NCBI GenBank assembly: GCA_049889535.1
Contig: JBMHDF010000018.1
Span: 1-64,000 of the forward strand
Source: JAYQKL01 sp049889535
Lineage (GTDB): Bacteria; Pseudomonadota; Alphaproteobacteria; RS24
Length of the DNA: 64,000 nucleotides
Direction of reading: 5' to 3'
Shown: piece after piece, positions 51,897-61,551 of the stretch
Layout: each line of letters opens with the position of its first letter
Position numbering within the stretch: the stretch's first letter is position 1
The notes under the pieces: generated by a model
Databases searched by the model: none
Told to the model about the DNA's origin: nothing
Seen by the model: only the letters and a program-made list of their open reading frames with translations
Position numbers and translations under genes: made by a program

Positions 51897-53360
51897 TTAA
51901 CTCGAACCAGAGCCTTTATAATTTGGCGCTTCTCGCGTTATTACAACATCATGCACATGACTTTCACGCAAGGATGCAGAAGTCATTTTGACAAATTCAG
52001 CCCGCTGATGAAACTCAGCAATGGTCGCCGAGCCTGTATATCCCATTGCCGCGCGCAACCCGCCAATGAGCTGATGAATAACCTCGCTCACATCGCCCTT
52101 GAACGGGATTTGCCCTTCAATACCCTCTGGCACAAGCTTCATATCATCTGTGATGTCTTGCTGGAAATAGCGGTCAGCTGAACCGCGCGCCATAGCGCCC
52201 ACCGACCCCATGCCGCGATAGGCTTTGTAAGAGCGCCCCTGATATAAAAATACATCACCTGGCGCCTCAGTCGTACCAGCCAGCAAAGACCCAACCATCA
52301 CCGCTGATGCGCCCGCCGCGATAGCTTTTGCCAAATCACCAGAATATTTAATGCCACCATCAGCAATAATTGGCACGCCCGCTTTTTGCGCCGCTTCAAC
52401 AGCATCAATTACCGCCGTTAATTGTGGCACACCCACACCAGCCACAACCCGCGTTGTGCAAATTGAACCCGGACCAATACCAACCTTCACAGCATCTGCA
52501 CCAGCGTCAATCAACGCCTTTGTGCCAGCCGCCGTTGCGACATTGCCCGCCACAACCTGCACATCACTATTATATTTTTTAAGTCGTTTAACAGCTTCCA
52601 ACACCTGCACAGAATGGCCATGCGCGGTATCAATAACCAGCAAATCGACTTCTGCATCTATCAAAGCCCCGCAGCGCTCAAACCCTTTATCGCCAACAGT
52701 CGATGCCGCCGCTATGCGTAACCGCCCTTGCGGGTCTTTGGCCGCATTGGGATGCAATTGCGCTTTTTCCATATCTTTGACTGTAATCAACCCGACACAA
52801 TGATAGGCATCATCCACAACCAATAATTTTTCAATGCGGTTTTGATGCAATAATTTTTGTGCCTCTTCTTGACTTACCGCCTCTTTCACTGTCACAAGAT
52901 TTTCTTTTGTCATGAGCTCAGAAACAGGTTGGTTTGCGTTATGAGCAAACCGTACATCACGATTGGTCACGATACCAACCAGTTTCCCATCGGCTTCAGT
53001 GACCGGAATGCCAGAAATATTATGCTCTTTCATAAGAGACAAGGCTTCTGACAATTTTGCACTTGGCGAAACAGTGACCGGGTTCACAACCATGCCACTT
53101 TCAAATTTTTTAACTTTACGAACTTCAGCAGCCTGTTCTTCAATGGTCAGGTTACGGTGCAAAACACCGATACCGCCTGCTTGCGCCATGGCAATCGCCA
53201 ATTCAGCTTCAGTGACTGTGTCCATGGCAGCGGAAAGCAAGGGGATGCCAAGCGAGATTGTTTTGGTAATTTGGGTTTTTGTGTCTGCCTGAGACGGCAA
53301 TACGTTCGATTCTGCTGGTTGCAGAAGAACATCATCAAATGTGAGCGCTTCGCGGAACAT
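51897..53360 (-). CDS. guaB: Inosine-5'-monophosphate dehydrogenase
   Basis: GuaB oxidises IMP to XMP, the rate-setting step to guanine nucleotides. The 487-residue protein has the catalytic TIM barrel interrupted by two CBS domains (about 95-205, HNISGIPVTEADGKLVGIV). The active cysteine lies in GPGSICTTRVV, and the flap includes GAMARGSADRYFQ. CGGAG precedes ATG 53360. The 152-bp upstream gap holds an imperfect dyad at 53420-53439. Confidence 0.98.
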   Translation of the reverse strand: MFREALTFDDVLLQPAESNVLPSQADTKTQITKTISLGIPLLSAAMDTVTEAELAIAMAQAGGIGVLHRNLTIEEQAAEVRKVKKFESGMVVNPVTVSPSAKLSEALSLMKEHNISGIPVTEADGKLVGIVTNRDVRFAHNANQPVSELMTKENLVTVKEAVSQEEAQKLLHQNRIEKLLVVDDAYHCVGLITVKDMEKAQLHPNAAKDPQGRLRIAAASTVGDKGFERCGALIDAEVDLLVIDTAHGHSVQVLEAVKRLKKYNSDVQVVAGNVATAAGTKALIDAGADAVKVGIGPGSICTTRVVAGVGVPQLTAVIDAVEAAQKAGVPIIADGGIKYSGDLAKAIAAGASAVMVGSLLAGTTEAPGDVFLYQGRSYKAYRGMGSVGAMARGSADRYFQQDITDDMKLVPEGIEGQIPFKGDVSEVIHQLIGGLRAAMGYTGSATIAEFHQRAEFVKMTSASLRESHVHDVVITREAPNYKGSGSS

Positions 53361-53512
53361 GTGTCAAACTCCGATATGTTGAGCGTGCGATTTAATGCAA
53401 GCTAGTTTGACGCCATCTCTTACCACTTTTTTGGGGTAATAGGCAAAGATTAATTCATCGAAAACAAAACAAATCTCATAATCAATCTAAACTACTGAAA
53501 AATAATAAAGAT

Positions 53513-54199
53513 TTATCCCCGAAAACCCGTCGCAATGACATAAAGTTCGACCGATTCTTTGCGACTCGCTTTCGGCTTCATGTGAACGACTCGGGTAAAA
53601 TTTTTCTTTAACCCCTCTAACAACTCACCCGTTGTCCCGCCCTGAAAGACTTTGGCACAGAAACTCCCACCGGGCTTCAAACTTTCAAAGGCAAACCAAG
53701 CCGCCGCCTCGGCAAGGGCGATGGTGCGCAAATGGTCAGTTTTGCGATGCCCAGTCACATTTGCCGCCATATCCGATAAGACCGTATCAAGCTCAGCACC
53801 TGCCATATCCGTAATCAGTTGCGGCGCGGTGTCGTCTAAAAAGTCCATTTTCACAAAAGTGCTACCTTGCACAGGCTCAATATCGAGCAAATCAATACCA
53901 AAAACAAATCCCTGCCCTGTCAGCGCCTTAGTGCGCTCAACCGCGACCTGCAGCCAACCGCCAGGCGCACATCCCAAATCCACAACCCGATATCCAGGTT
54001 TTAAAAAACCAAACCGGTCATCCATTTCAGTTAATTTATAAGCCGCACGCGAGCGGTAGCCTTCCTTTTGGGCTTTCTCGACATAAGGGTCATTAAGCTG
54101 TCTTTGCAGCCAACGCGTTGAGGATATTTTGCGCCCACGTGCCGTTTTAACGCGGGTTTTTATTCGGCCCTTGCGTCCACCATCAGCCTCTTTGCTCAT
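53513..54199 (-). CDS. rlmE: 23S rRNA (uridine2552-2'-O)-methyltransferase
   Basis: RlmE (FtsJ) methylates U2552 in the A-loop of 23S rRNA. The 228-residue protein has a basic N-terminus (GRKGRIKTRVKTARGRK), EGYRSRAAYKLTEMDDRF, the SAM motif VVDLGCAPGGWLQVA and the catalytic K-D-K-E set including SDMAANVTGH and FCAKVFQGG. ATG 54199 is used because GGGGAGG lies upstream and the family begins there; the frame is open further but overlaps the Ppx/GppA gene. It overlaps that gene's end by 17 nt. Confidence 0.96.
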   Translation of the reverse strand: MSKEADGGRKGRIKTRVKTARGRKISSTRWLQRQLNDPYVEKAQKEGYRSRAAYKLTEMDDRFGFLKPGYRVVDLGCAPGGWLQVAVERTKALTGQGFVFGIDLLDIEPVQGSTFVKMDFLDDTAPQLITDMAGAELDTVLSDMAANVTGHRKTDHLRTIALAEAAAWFAFESLKPGGSFCAKVFQGGTTGELLEGLKKNFTRVVHMKPKASRKESVELYVIATGFRG

Positions 54200-55391
54200 T
54201 GCCACCTCCCCTATGCAGGTTGTTTTTATAAGGCCGTTTGCGGTTTTTTTTATTATGAAACCTGCGTTTTCTTTGGTCTTTTCGAATAAGGCGTAACAAA
54301 ATGCCTTCGCGCAAGCCTCTGTCAGCAACCTTAATCACCGGCACTGGGTAAAATTGCATAAAGGCCTCCAGCACCGCACAGCCCGACAAAACAAGGTCCG
54401 CGCGCTCAGGGCCAATACAAGCCTGATTCACCAATTGCTCATGCGTCATAGCGACCAAACGTTTCATGACATCTTTAACCGCAATAGCTGAAACAGTGCG
54501 CCCATCTACTTTATTGCGGTCATAATATTTGAGTCCAAGCTGGATAGCGATGAGCGTGGTGACAGTGCCAGAAGTGCCGATAATCTGCACTTGTCGCAGA
54601 TCCTGCAAATCCTGCTCAGCGATAAATTCTTTCATTTCTTGCGCACAGTCATCCCGCATTTGATTATAAATTTCAGGTGTTAATTGGGTTGCATTATATC
54701 GCTCACTCAAGCGCACAACACCAATCGGGAAACTTTTGGTTTCTTTCATCTCAAACCGCCCGCGCTCAAGCCGTAAATAGGTAATTTCGGTGCTACCACC
54801 GCCAATATCTAAAACAATGACATTGCGCCGTTTACGGTCAAATAAAGAACCGCAACTGACAGAGGCAAGTTCGGCCTCATCTCTGGCGCCAATAATTTCA
54901 AACCGCAGGCGCGTTTCTTTTTCAACTCTTTCAATAAAGGCGCGTCCATTAGATGCATTTCGGCAGGCCTCCGTCGCCACACACCGCACCCGCGCAACAT
55001 CAAGCTTACGGATTTTACCCGCACAAACCCGTAAAGCCGCCAATGCTCTTTCAATCGCCGTTTCGCTAAGCTCACCTGTGGCGTCTAAGCCCTCCCCAAG
55101 CCGAACAATGCGCGAAAACGAGTCGACAACCCGAAATCCATCTTTATCGGGCGCAACAATCAGCAAACGACAATTATTCGTACCCAAATCAATGGCCGCA
55201 TAAAGCTTGTCTGCCTCTGACTTGTTTTGATTTTCATTGCCGTGCGATTGGCCATTATCGGATTTGGCAAAACGCGTGGGCTTACGATTATGTGGTTTGA
55301 ATTTGTGACGAGAGGGTCTGCGTTCACCCGAACGCTCTCGTTGATTTTCAGGTGCAGGGGAATTACCCTGCATGTGGTCTGTCTTGTCCAT
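54183..55391 (-). CDS. Second Ppx/GppA-family phosphatase with basic tails
   Basis: A 402-residue Ppx/GppA protein with AIDLGTNNCRLLIV and VLDIGGGSTEIT, lacking the C-terminal HD-like domain of the longer paralogue at 8928-10484. The first about 60 residues are rich in Arg, Lys, His, Asn and Gln, and the last 30 contain RKRRFHNKKNRKRPYK; both are probably disordered and could bind RNA. The partner rlmE starts within its end. It may hydrolyse pppGpp or polyphosphate. ATG 55391 has GGAG 9 nt upstream. Confidence 0.92.
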   Translation of the reverse strand: MDKTDHMQGNSPAPENQRERSGERRPSRHKFKPHNRKPTRFAKSDNGQSHGNENQNKSEADKLYAAIDLGTNNCRLLIVAPDKDGFRVVDSFSRIVRLGEGLDATGELSETAIERALAALRVCAGKIRKLDVARVRCVATEACRNASNGRAFIERVEKETRLRFEIIGARDEAELASVSCGSLFDRKRRNVIVLDIGGGSTEITYLRLERGRFEMKETKSFPIGVVRLSERYNATQLTPEIYNQMRDDCAQEMKEFIAEQDLQDLRQVQIIGTSGTVTTLIAIQLGLKYYDRNKVDGRTVSAIAVKDVMKRLVAMTHEQLVNQACIGPERADLVLSGCAVLEAFMQFYPVPVIKVADRGLREGILLRLIRKDQRKRRFHNKKNRKRPYKNNLHRGGGNEQRG

Positions 55392-55649
55392 GCGCACAAG
55401 CTCCGTCTGTCTCAAAGCACCCTAAAAGGGGATCGGTTTTTTACCGTTAATGCCATTTTAGCCATAAATCCTGCCGAATTGCTATAGCTATCGTCATTCT
55501 GCGCTCGGAAAATGCGTTTATCGGGTGAAATATAATGAAATATGGTATAAACTTGCTATTCCCCCTCGTATTTTTGAAAATAATTCATATATATAGTCTT
55601 GTTAGAGCCTATTGTTTTTACAATTATATGTGCAGGCTGAATTGAAATA

Positions 55650-56792
55650 ATGACGAAACTTTTTGACTATCTTAATCGCTACGCATTTTTCCGTGCTTTG
55701 CCGGATCGTGCGAAATTAGCTGTGCTTTGCTCCATCGTGGTTTTTTTATGGATTTTAAGCGGCGTGATTTTGCCCTCAGGCCCAGCGCGCGAGATTCCAG
55801 AGACAATTGCTGAGCGCAATCGTAATAGCGATAATCTCGTGGTACAAACGCGCCCCTTCTCTCCGAGTTTCAAAACGCAAAAAATTATTTTGCGTGGCTC
55901 GACAGAAGCTGACCGCCTTGTGCAACTCGCGGCACAAACCTCAGGAACCATTATTGATATACCTGCTGAGAAAGGTCGCGCTGTCAAAGCAGGTGATATA
56001 ATTTGTCAAATAGATGTTGATGCCCGTCAGGCACAATTAGAAGAAGCTGAAGCGCTCATGCGCGCGCGCGAAATTGACTATAAAGCTGCGCAAACATTGG
56101 TTGAAAAAGGCCATTTCTCATTAAGCCGTGCCGCCGCCGCCAAAGCCGCCTATGACACAGCTGTAGCGCTACACAAACAGCGCAAAGTCGAGCTGGAGCG
56201 CACCCATATTCGCGCGCCCTTTGATGGTATTTTTGACACCCAGCCACTCGAAATTGGGGATTTTATAAGCATTGGACAAAGTTGCGGCACATTGATTGAT
56301 AAAGACCCTTTATTGGTTGTCGCTCAAATTTCGGAAAAACAAATAAGCACCTTAGAGGCTGGAGCTAAAGCGCACGTCACGCTTGTGACAGGTGAAGAAA
56401 TTGAAGGCAATCTCACCTATATTGCTGAAAAAGCAGACCCGCGCACGCGTACATTTATGATTGAGGTTGAGCTGCCAAATGCAGATAATAAATTGCGCGA
56501 TGGCGTGAGTGCTGAAGTGACACTCACTGGCAAGCAACGCGAAGCGCATCTCATCCCCCATGGTATTATTTCTTTGAACACTGATGGGCGCATTGGGGTG
56601 AATACAGTTATTGATGGTGTCGTAAAATTCGTTCCTGTCGAAGTGATGTCTGATGACCTTACCGGACTTTTTGTGCAGGGACTTGAGGGCGAAGTTGATA
56701 TTATTGTGGTGGGTCAAAATTTTGTAAAAGACGGGCAGCTGGTTAAAGTAGACAAATTAGACCCACTCCCAGAATTGGCCTCGCAAAAATAG
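55650..56792 (+). CDS. RND efflux periplasmic adaptor (membrane fusion protein)
   Basis: A 380-residue adaptor of the AcrA/HlyD type. It has one hydrophobic segment at 24-43 (AVLCSIVVFLWILSGVIL) that looks like an uncleaved anchor with no lipobox. A lipoyl half follows (SGTIIDIPAEKGRAVKAGDIICQIDV), a coiled-coil hairpin about 120-175, the second half RAPFDGIF, and the beta-barrel. No strong ribosome binding site precedes ATG 55650. The permease gene follows after 13 nt. The 234-bp upstream gap holds no clear operator. Confidence 0.92.
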   Translation: MTKLFDYLNRYAFFRALPDRAKLAVLCSIVVFLWILSGVILPSGPAREIPETIAERNRNSDNLVVQTRPFSPSFKTQKIILRGSTEADRLVQLAAQTSGTIIDIPAEKGRAVKAGDIICQIDVDARQAQLEEAEALMRAREIDYKAAQTLVEKGHFSLSRAAAAKAAYDTAVALHKQRKVELERTHIRAPFDGIFDTQPLEIGDFISIGQSCGTLIDKDPLLVVAQISEKQISTLEAGAKAHVTLVTGEEIEGNLTYIAEKADPRTRTFMIEVELPNADNKLRDGVSAEVTLTGKQREAHLIPHGIISLNTDGRIGVNTVIDGVVKFVPVEVMSDDLTGLFVQGLEGEVDIIVVGQNFVKDGQLVKVDKLDPLPELASQK

Positions 56793-56805
56793 GGTAAAGC
56801 TGGGC

Positions 56806-59800
56806 ATGAAAAATTTTATTCTTTTTTGCATCTCCCGCGCCCGTGTGGTTTTAACCATTCTTGCCGCCATTCTTATTGGTGGCATTGTCTCAATGTTCAC
56901 CATTCCAAAGCAAAGCGACCCGGATATTCCAATTCCGTTTGTTTATGTTTCGGTCATTTATCCAGGTATTTCCCCCGATGATGCCGAACGCCTCATCACT
57001 AAACCATTAGAAGTTGAGCTTCAACAAGTCGAAGGGCTGGTCCAAATTTATGGATTTGGGGCGCAAAATTATGGCGCGGTTTTGGTCGAGTTCGAAGTGA
57101 ATCATAATATTGATAACGCGCTTGCAGATGTGCGCGCGCTTGTCGACCAAGCCAAGCAGGAATTTCCCGAAGATGCTGAAGAACCGATTGTCAAAGAAAT
57201 CATCGCGACATCTTTTCCAGCTCTTTTTGTAACACTTTATGGTGATGTTAAAGAAAGAGAACTCATTAATCGCGCGCAAGATTTAAGTGACGCGATACAA
57301 TCACTTAACACAGTTTTGGAGACCTCTATTTTAGGGGATCGCGAAGAATTGCTTGAGGTGATTGTTGACCCCGTCAAAATGGAAAATTATCAAATCACCC
57401 ATGAAGATTTGTTCAATGTCATTCGTGCCAATAATCGTGTCATACCAGCTGGCGAAATTGATACTGGTTTGGGGCGGTACGCCATTTCCGTGCCTGGCTT
57501 ATTTCAATCGCGCGAGGATATTAGCTCGCTGCCTGTCAGGGTGAGTGGCAATGCCGTTGTCACCTTAGCTGATATTGCTGAAATCCGTCGCACTTATAAA
57601 GATAAGAAAACCATCACGCGCTATAATGGCCAACCTGCAACCGTTATTCAGGTCTCACGCCGCCTCAAAAGTAATTTATTGCAAATGATTGAGGAGGTAA
57701 AAACAACCAGTCAAGAAACAACCAAGAGCTGGCCCGACGGTATTGAAATGGATTTCGCTTTTGACCGCTCTGTCACCACCAAAATGATGATTGATAATAT
57801 GCGTGACAGCATTACCAATGCGATTGTGTTGGTTATGTTGCTTGTGGTGGCAACGCTTGGTTACCGCTCCTCGCTTCTTGTCGGCATCACCATACCAACC
57901 AGCTTTATCGCGACAATTCTGATACTCAATATTTTAGGCTTCTCGCTCAATATTGTATTGATGTTTGGTTTGATATTATCTGTTGGCCTCTTGGTTGATG
58001 GTGCCATTGTTGTGGTAGAATATGCTGACCGCAAAATGGCGGAAGGCTATGACCGCGCCAAAGCCTATGCGCTTTCTGCCAGCCGTATGTTTTTACCAGT
58101 TCTCTCTTCTACCGCCACAACATTGGTTGCGTTTTTGCCCATGCTCTTTTGGCCAGGCATATCCGGCGAATTTATGAAATATTTCCCAATAACGATGATT
58201 ATCGTTTTATCGGCATCTTTATTTGCGGCCTTGCTTTTTCTGCCGGTTTTGGGCGGATTGTTTGGTAAAACTGAAGTGCAAGATGCAGGCGCGTTCAGCG
58301 ATATAGCAGAAGGTAGCGGCGCCAATCTTGAAGATATAGGCGGCCTTACCGGGCGCTATATCCGTATGCTTAAAACTAGTTTTAAATATCCGTTTTTGTC
58401 AATTCTGGGTTGTATTCTTGTGCTTGTCTCTATCATTATGACCTATAGTTACAGCTCGGTTGGGTTGAAATATTTCCCAGATATTCCAGTTAATGAAGGC
58501 AGTGTATTAGTGCGCGCACGCGGAAATATGTCCCTGCAAGAAGCGACGACATTGACCAATCGGGTTGAAAATATCGTGCTTGATATTGAGGGGATTAAAT
58601 CCACAGTTACACAAATTAACCCTGATTTGGGTTATGCCTCTAATAGTGGCGATGACCGTATTCCGATTGATGTGGTCGGGCAAATTTTCTTTGAGCTTGA
58701 AGATTATCGTCAAAGAGACCGAAATTCATTTCAACTTCTGGATTATATCCGTCAAAAAACGGCAGATATTCCTGGCATTATTATTGAAGTAAGTGAAAAT
58801 CAGGAAGGCCCGCCCGTTGGGAAAGATGTGCAATTGCAAATTCGGGCGTCAGAAATAGACACCCTCACCTATGCTGTTGACCAAGCCAGTAAATTTTTTG
58901 AACAGCAGTCTGACTTGCTTACTGATATTGAAGACAACCGACCCTTGCCTGGCATTGAATGGGTGATTGATGTTGACCGAGAAAAAGCGGGGCGCTTCGC
59001 AACAAATGTGAGTTCAGTTGGCAGCATGGTTCAGATGATTACTAATGGCACAAAGCTTGGCACATATCGCCCCTTTGATGCAGAAGAGGAAATGGATATT
59101 CGCATTCGCTATCCAAATGAAGTGCGCGATATAGAAAATATGGATAGCTTGCGTGTGGTGACGCCGCGCGGGCAGGTACCGATTGGCAATTTCGTTGAGC
59201 GCAAAGCCACGCAACGTAAAGTTAAAATTGACCGCCTGGATGGGGAGAGACAATTTACCATTAAAGCCAATACATTAATCAACCCTTCCACTGGTGAAAA
59301 ATATCCAGCTGAAATGGCGGTAGATTTAATTGAGAACTGGATTCAACAACAAGATTTTGTAGATAATATTGAATATCGCTTTCGTGGCAGTGATGAGGAG
59401 TCTGAAGCGGCGTCAGAGTTTTTAGGCGGCGCGCTTCTCACCGCCCTTGCCCTGATGGCAATTATTTTGCTCATGCAATTTAATGATTTCTACCTTGCTA
59501 TTCTGACATTATCGACCGCGTTTCTGGCCAGCATTGGTGTATTGCTCGGTTTGGTTGTCATGCAACGCGAATTTATTGTGATTATGACAGGCATTGGCAT
59601 TATTGCCCTTGCTGGTATTGTGGTGAATAATGCGATTGTGTTGATTGACACTTACCAACGCTTGCGAAACCACTACCCAACACCAGAAGAAGCCGTCCTA
59701 AAAGCCAGCGCGCAACGCTTACGCCCCATCATTATTACTACAACAACAACCGTTGTTGGCATGCTGCCATTGGCTCTTGGCTTGAGTATAAACATTTTGG

Positions 59801-59994
59801 AGCGCACGATTGAAACAGGGTCTCCGATTTCATTCTGGTGGAAAGACACAGCCATAGCCATCAGCTTTGGCCTGACCTTTTCAACTGCCATCACGCTGAT
59901 TATTTTACCTTTGATGATTGTCTTGCCAGAAAAATTAAATGTCCAATGGCGCGCCTTTAAGCAAGAGCTCAAAAAGCGCGTTGAAAAAGCCTAG
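56806..59994 (+). CDS. RND efflux permease
   Basis: A 1062-residue inner-membrane transporter of the hydrophobe/amphiphile RND class, with twelve membrane helices, two large periplasmic loops, and the start RARVVLTILAAILIGGIVSMF. In helix 4 the usual Asp-Asp pair reads Asp-Gly (GLLVDGAIVVVEYADR), and in helix 10 the lysine position reads Asn (GIVVNNAIVLID). Proton coupling may therefore differ from AcrB. No outer-membrane channel or regulator gene is adjacent. It ends 4 nt from the converging pssA. Confidence 0.94.
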   Translation: MKNFILFCISRARVVLTILAAILIGGIVSMFTIPKQSDPDIPIPFVYVSVIYPGISPDDAERLITKPLEVELQQVEGLVQIYGFGAQNYGAVLVEFEVNHNIDNALADVRALVDQAKQEFPEDAEEPIVKEIIATSFPALFVTLYGDVKERELINRAQDLSDAIQSLNTVLETSILGDREELLEVIVDPVKMENYQITHEDLFNVIRANNRVIPAGEIDTGLGRYAISVPGLFQSREDISSLPVRVSGNAVVTLADIAEIRRTYKDKKTITRYNGQPATVIQVSRRLKSNLLQMIEEVKTTSQETTKSWPDGIEMDFAFDRSVTTKMMIDNMRDSITNAIVLVMLLVVATLGYRSSLLVGITIPTSFIATILILNILGFSLNIVLMFGLILSVGLLVDGAIVVVEYADRKMAEGYDRAKAYALSASRMFLPVLSSTATTLVAFLPMLFWPGISGEFMKYFPITMIIVLSASLFAALLFLPVLGGLFGKTEVQDAGAFSDIAEGSGANLEDIGGLTGRYIRMLKTSFKYPFLSILGCILVLVSIIMTYSYSSVGLKYFPDIPVNEGSVLVRARGNMSLQEATTLTNRVENIVLDIEGIKSTVTQINPDLGYASNSGDDRIPIDVVGQIFFELEDYRQRDRNSFQLLDYIRQKTADIPGIIIEVSENQEGPPVGKDVQLQIRASEIDTLTYAVDQASKFFEQQSDLLTDIEDNRPLPGIEWVIDVDREKAGRFATNVSSVGSMVQMITNGTKLGTYRPFDAEEEMDIRIRYPNEVRDIENMDSLRVVTPRGQVPIGNFVERKATQRKVKIDRLDGERQFTIKANTLINPSTGEKYPAEMAVDLIENWIQQQDFVDNIEYRFRGSDEESEAASEFLGGALLTALALMAIILLMQFNDFYLAILTLSTAFLASIGVLLGLVVMQREFIVIMTGIGIIALAGIVVNNAIVLIDTYQRLRNHYPTPEEAVLKASAQRLRPIIITTTTTVVGMLPLALGLSINILERTIETGSPISFWWKDTAIAISFGLTFSTAITLIILPLMIVLPEKLNVQWRAFKQELKKRVEKA

Positions 59995-59998
59995 AGGT

Positions 59999-60790
59999 TT
60001 AAAGGCTGGTGCGTGCCAATTGGCGATAATAGAATAATATTGTGAATGGTATGCTGGCGAGATATGTCGCACCAATCATCAGCAAGCCAATCCATGGAAA
60101 AGTCAGCAAAGTGCCACCCAAAACGCCTACAAATAATAAAATCGGCATAGCTTGTTTGCGTGTAAAGCTTAAAGCAAGACGCTTACCTGAAAATGTTGGG
60201 ATATTACTCACCATAAACCCCGCCAGCGTGATGGTATAAAAACAAATTAATAAAGAATATGTCTTAACATCTGCGAGGCCTGCAAATTCCAGAATTGGCG
60301 GCACAAAAACCAAAAGCCCTGCCGCCGGACTGGGCATGCCTGTGAAATAATTATCACGCCAAATCGGGCGATCCGGATTGCTGGTTTCAACATTAAAACG
60401 CGCAAGGCGCAAAGCGGCGCAAACTGTAAAGCACAACATAGCCAGCCAGCCAAGCCGACCCATTGTTTCCATCGCCCAAATATAAACCAATAAAACGGGT
60501 GCAATCCCAAAATTTAAAAAGTCGACCAATGAGTCAAGTTGGGCGCCAATTTTACTTTCAACCTTCAGCAATCTGGCCAGGCGCCCATCGACCCCATCAA
60601 GCAAAGCCGCGAACACCACAATAACAACCGCCATTTCAAATTGGCCTAATAGTCCTAATCGAATTGAGGTCAACCCACAGCACAAAGCCAATATGGTGAT
60701 GACATTGGGCAAAAGCCTTCTAATGGAGATTTTACGCTCCCCAGTTTGCTCGGTGTTTTCAAGCCGCTCTTTTAAGCTTCGACGTTCCAT
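59999..60790 (-). CDS. pssA: CDP-diacylglycerol--serine O-phosphatidyltransferase
   Basis: PssA makes phosphatidylserine in the inner membrane. The 263-residue protein has about seven membrane segments and a complete CDP-alcohol phosphotransferase motif: Asp65, Asp68-Gly69, Ala72-Arg73, Gly82, Asp86 and Asp90. It follows psd by 18 nt, so the two steps to phosphatidylethanolamine are made together. It is the type II (membrane) enzyme rather than the E. coli-type phospholipase-D-like one. Confidence 0.97.
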   Translation of the reverse strand: MERRSLKERLENTEQTGERKISIRRLLPNVITILALCCGLTSIRLGLLGQFEMAVVIVVFAALLDGVDGRLARLLKVESKIGAQLDSLVDFLNFGIAPVLLVYIWAMETMGRLGWLAMLCFTVCAALRLARFNVETSNPDRPIWRDNYFTGMPSPAAGLLVFVPPILEFAGLADVKTYSLLICFYTITLAGFMVSNIPTFSGKRLALSFTRKQAMPILLFVGVLGGTLLTFPWIGLLMIGATYLASIPFTILFYYRQLARTSL

Positions 60791-60808
60791 CTCATTTTGG
60801 CACGATAC

Positions 60809-61501
60809 TTAAATCGTTTCCCCCTGACGCGCGTCTTCCTTGCTGTTTAAGTCAGCAATAATGGTTTCACCAGATATTGCTAATTGCCCAACCGCGACTT
60901 GCGGTTGCACACCATTGGGAAGATAAATATCCACACGGCTACCAAAGCGAATAAGCCCAAAACGCTCACCGGTTTTGAGCTGCTCATCTTCTTCTACCCA
61001 GCACAAAATTCGGCGTGCGACCAAACCAGCAATTTGCACAACAACCATATCGCGGCCATCTGGCAGCTCAACAAGCAAAGATTGACGCTCATTAGCTTCG
61101 CTGGCTTTATCCAAATCAGCGTTTAAAAAACGACCCGTGCGATAACGTGACAGTTTAATCACGCCTTCATGGGGCATGCGGTTCACATGGCAGTTAAAGA
61201 CATTCATAAAAACAGAGACACGAGTTCTGGTGGCAATACCAAGCCCTAACTCTGGTGGCGGTGTGGCTTCTGTTATCATATTCACCACCCCATCAGCTGG
61301 CGAGACGACAAGCCCCTCGCGTTGCGGGACTGTTCGCGCTGGATCGCGGAAAAAATAAGCGCACCAAAGCGTCAAAATTACCCCAATCCAACCAAGCACG
61401 CTGGAAATGAAGAAAAAGACAAATGTCACGGCAGCAAAAATGCCTATAAACCGGTAGCCTTCTGGATGGATAGGTACCAAAACAGAGGTTAAAGGTCCCA
61501 T
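60809..61501 (-). CDS. psd: Phosphatidylserine decarboxylase proenzyme
   Basis: Psd decarboxylates phosphatidylserine to phosphatidylethanolamine and uses a pyruvoyl group made by self-cleavage. The 230-residue protein has membrane segments about 17-50, Asp70 in VSPADG, His105 in FNCHVNRMPHEG, and the cleavage site Gly187-Ser188 in RFGSRVDI. Its length fits the short form common in alphaproteobacteria. AAAGGATTTC precedes ATG 61501. Confidence 0.96.
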   Translation of the reverse strand: MGPLTSVLVPIHPEGYRFIGIFAAVTFVFFFISSVLGWIGVILTLWCAYFFRDPARTVPQREGLVVSPADGVVNMITEATPPPELGLGIATRTRVSVFMNVFNCHVNRMPHEGVIKLSRYRTGRFLNADLDKASEANERQSLLVELPDGRDMVVVQIAGLVARRILCWVEEDEQLKTGERFGLIRFGSRVDIYLPNGVQPQVAVGQLAISGETIIADLNSKEDARQGETI

Positions 61502-61551
61502 TTTGAAATCCTTTGCTTAATTGCGTTCTTATCTCATTTTTAAATAGCATA

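Noticed and set aside
54200..54328. N-terminal extension of rlmE by 43 codons
   Set aside because: The extra part is out of line with the family, overlaps the Ppx/GppA coding region, and a strong ribosome binding site favours ATG 54199.
55535..55645. 36-codon open frame ending 4 nt before the RND adaptor gene, hydrophobic
   Set aside because: AT-rich sequence gives such frames by chance, no convincing ribosome binding site, and no peptide is recognised; it could only be revived by conservation.
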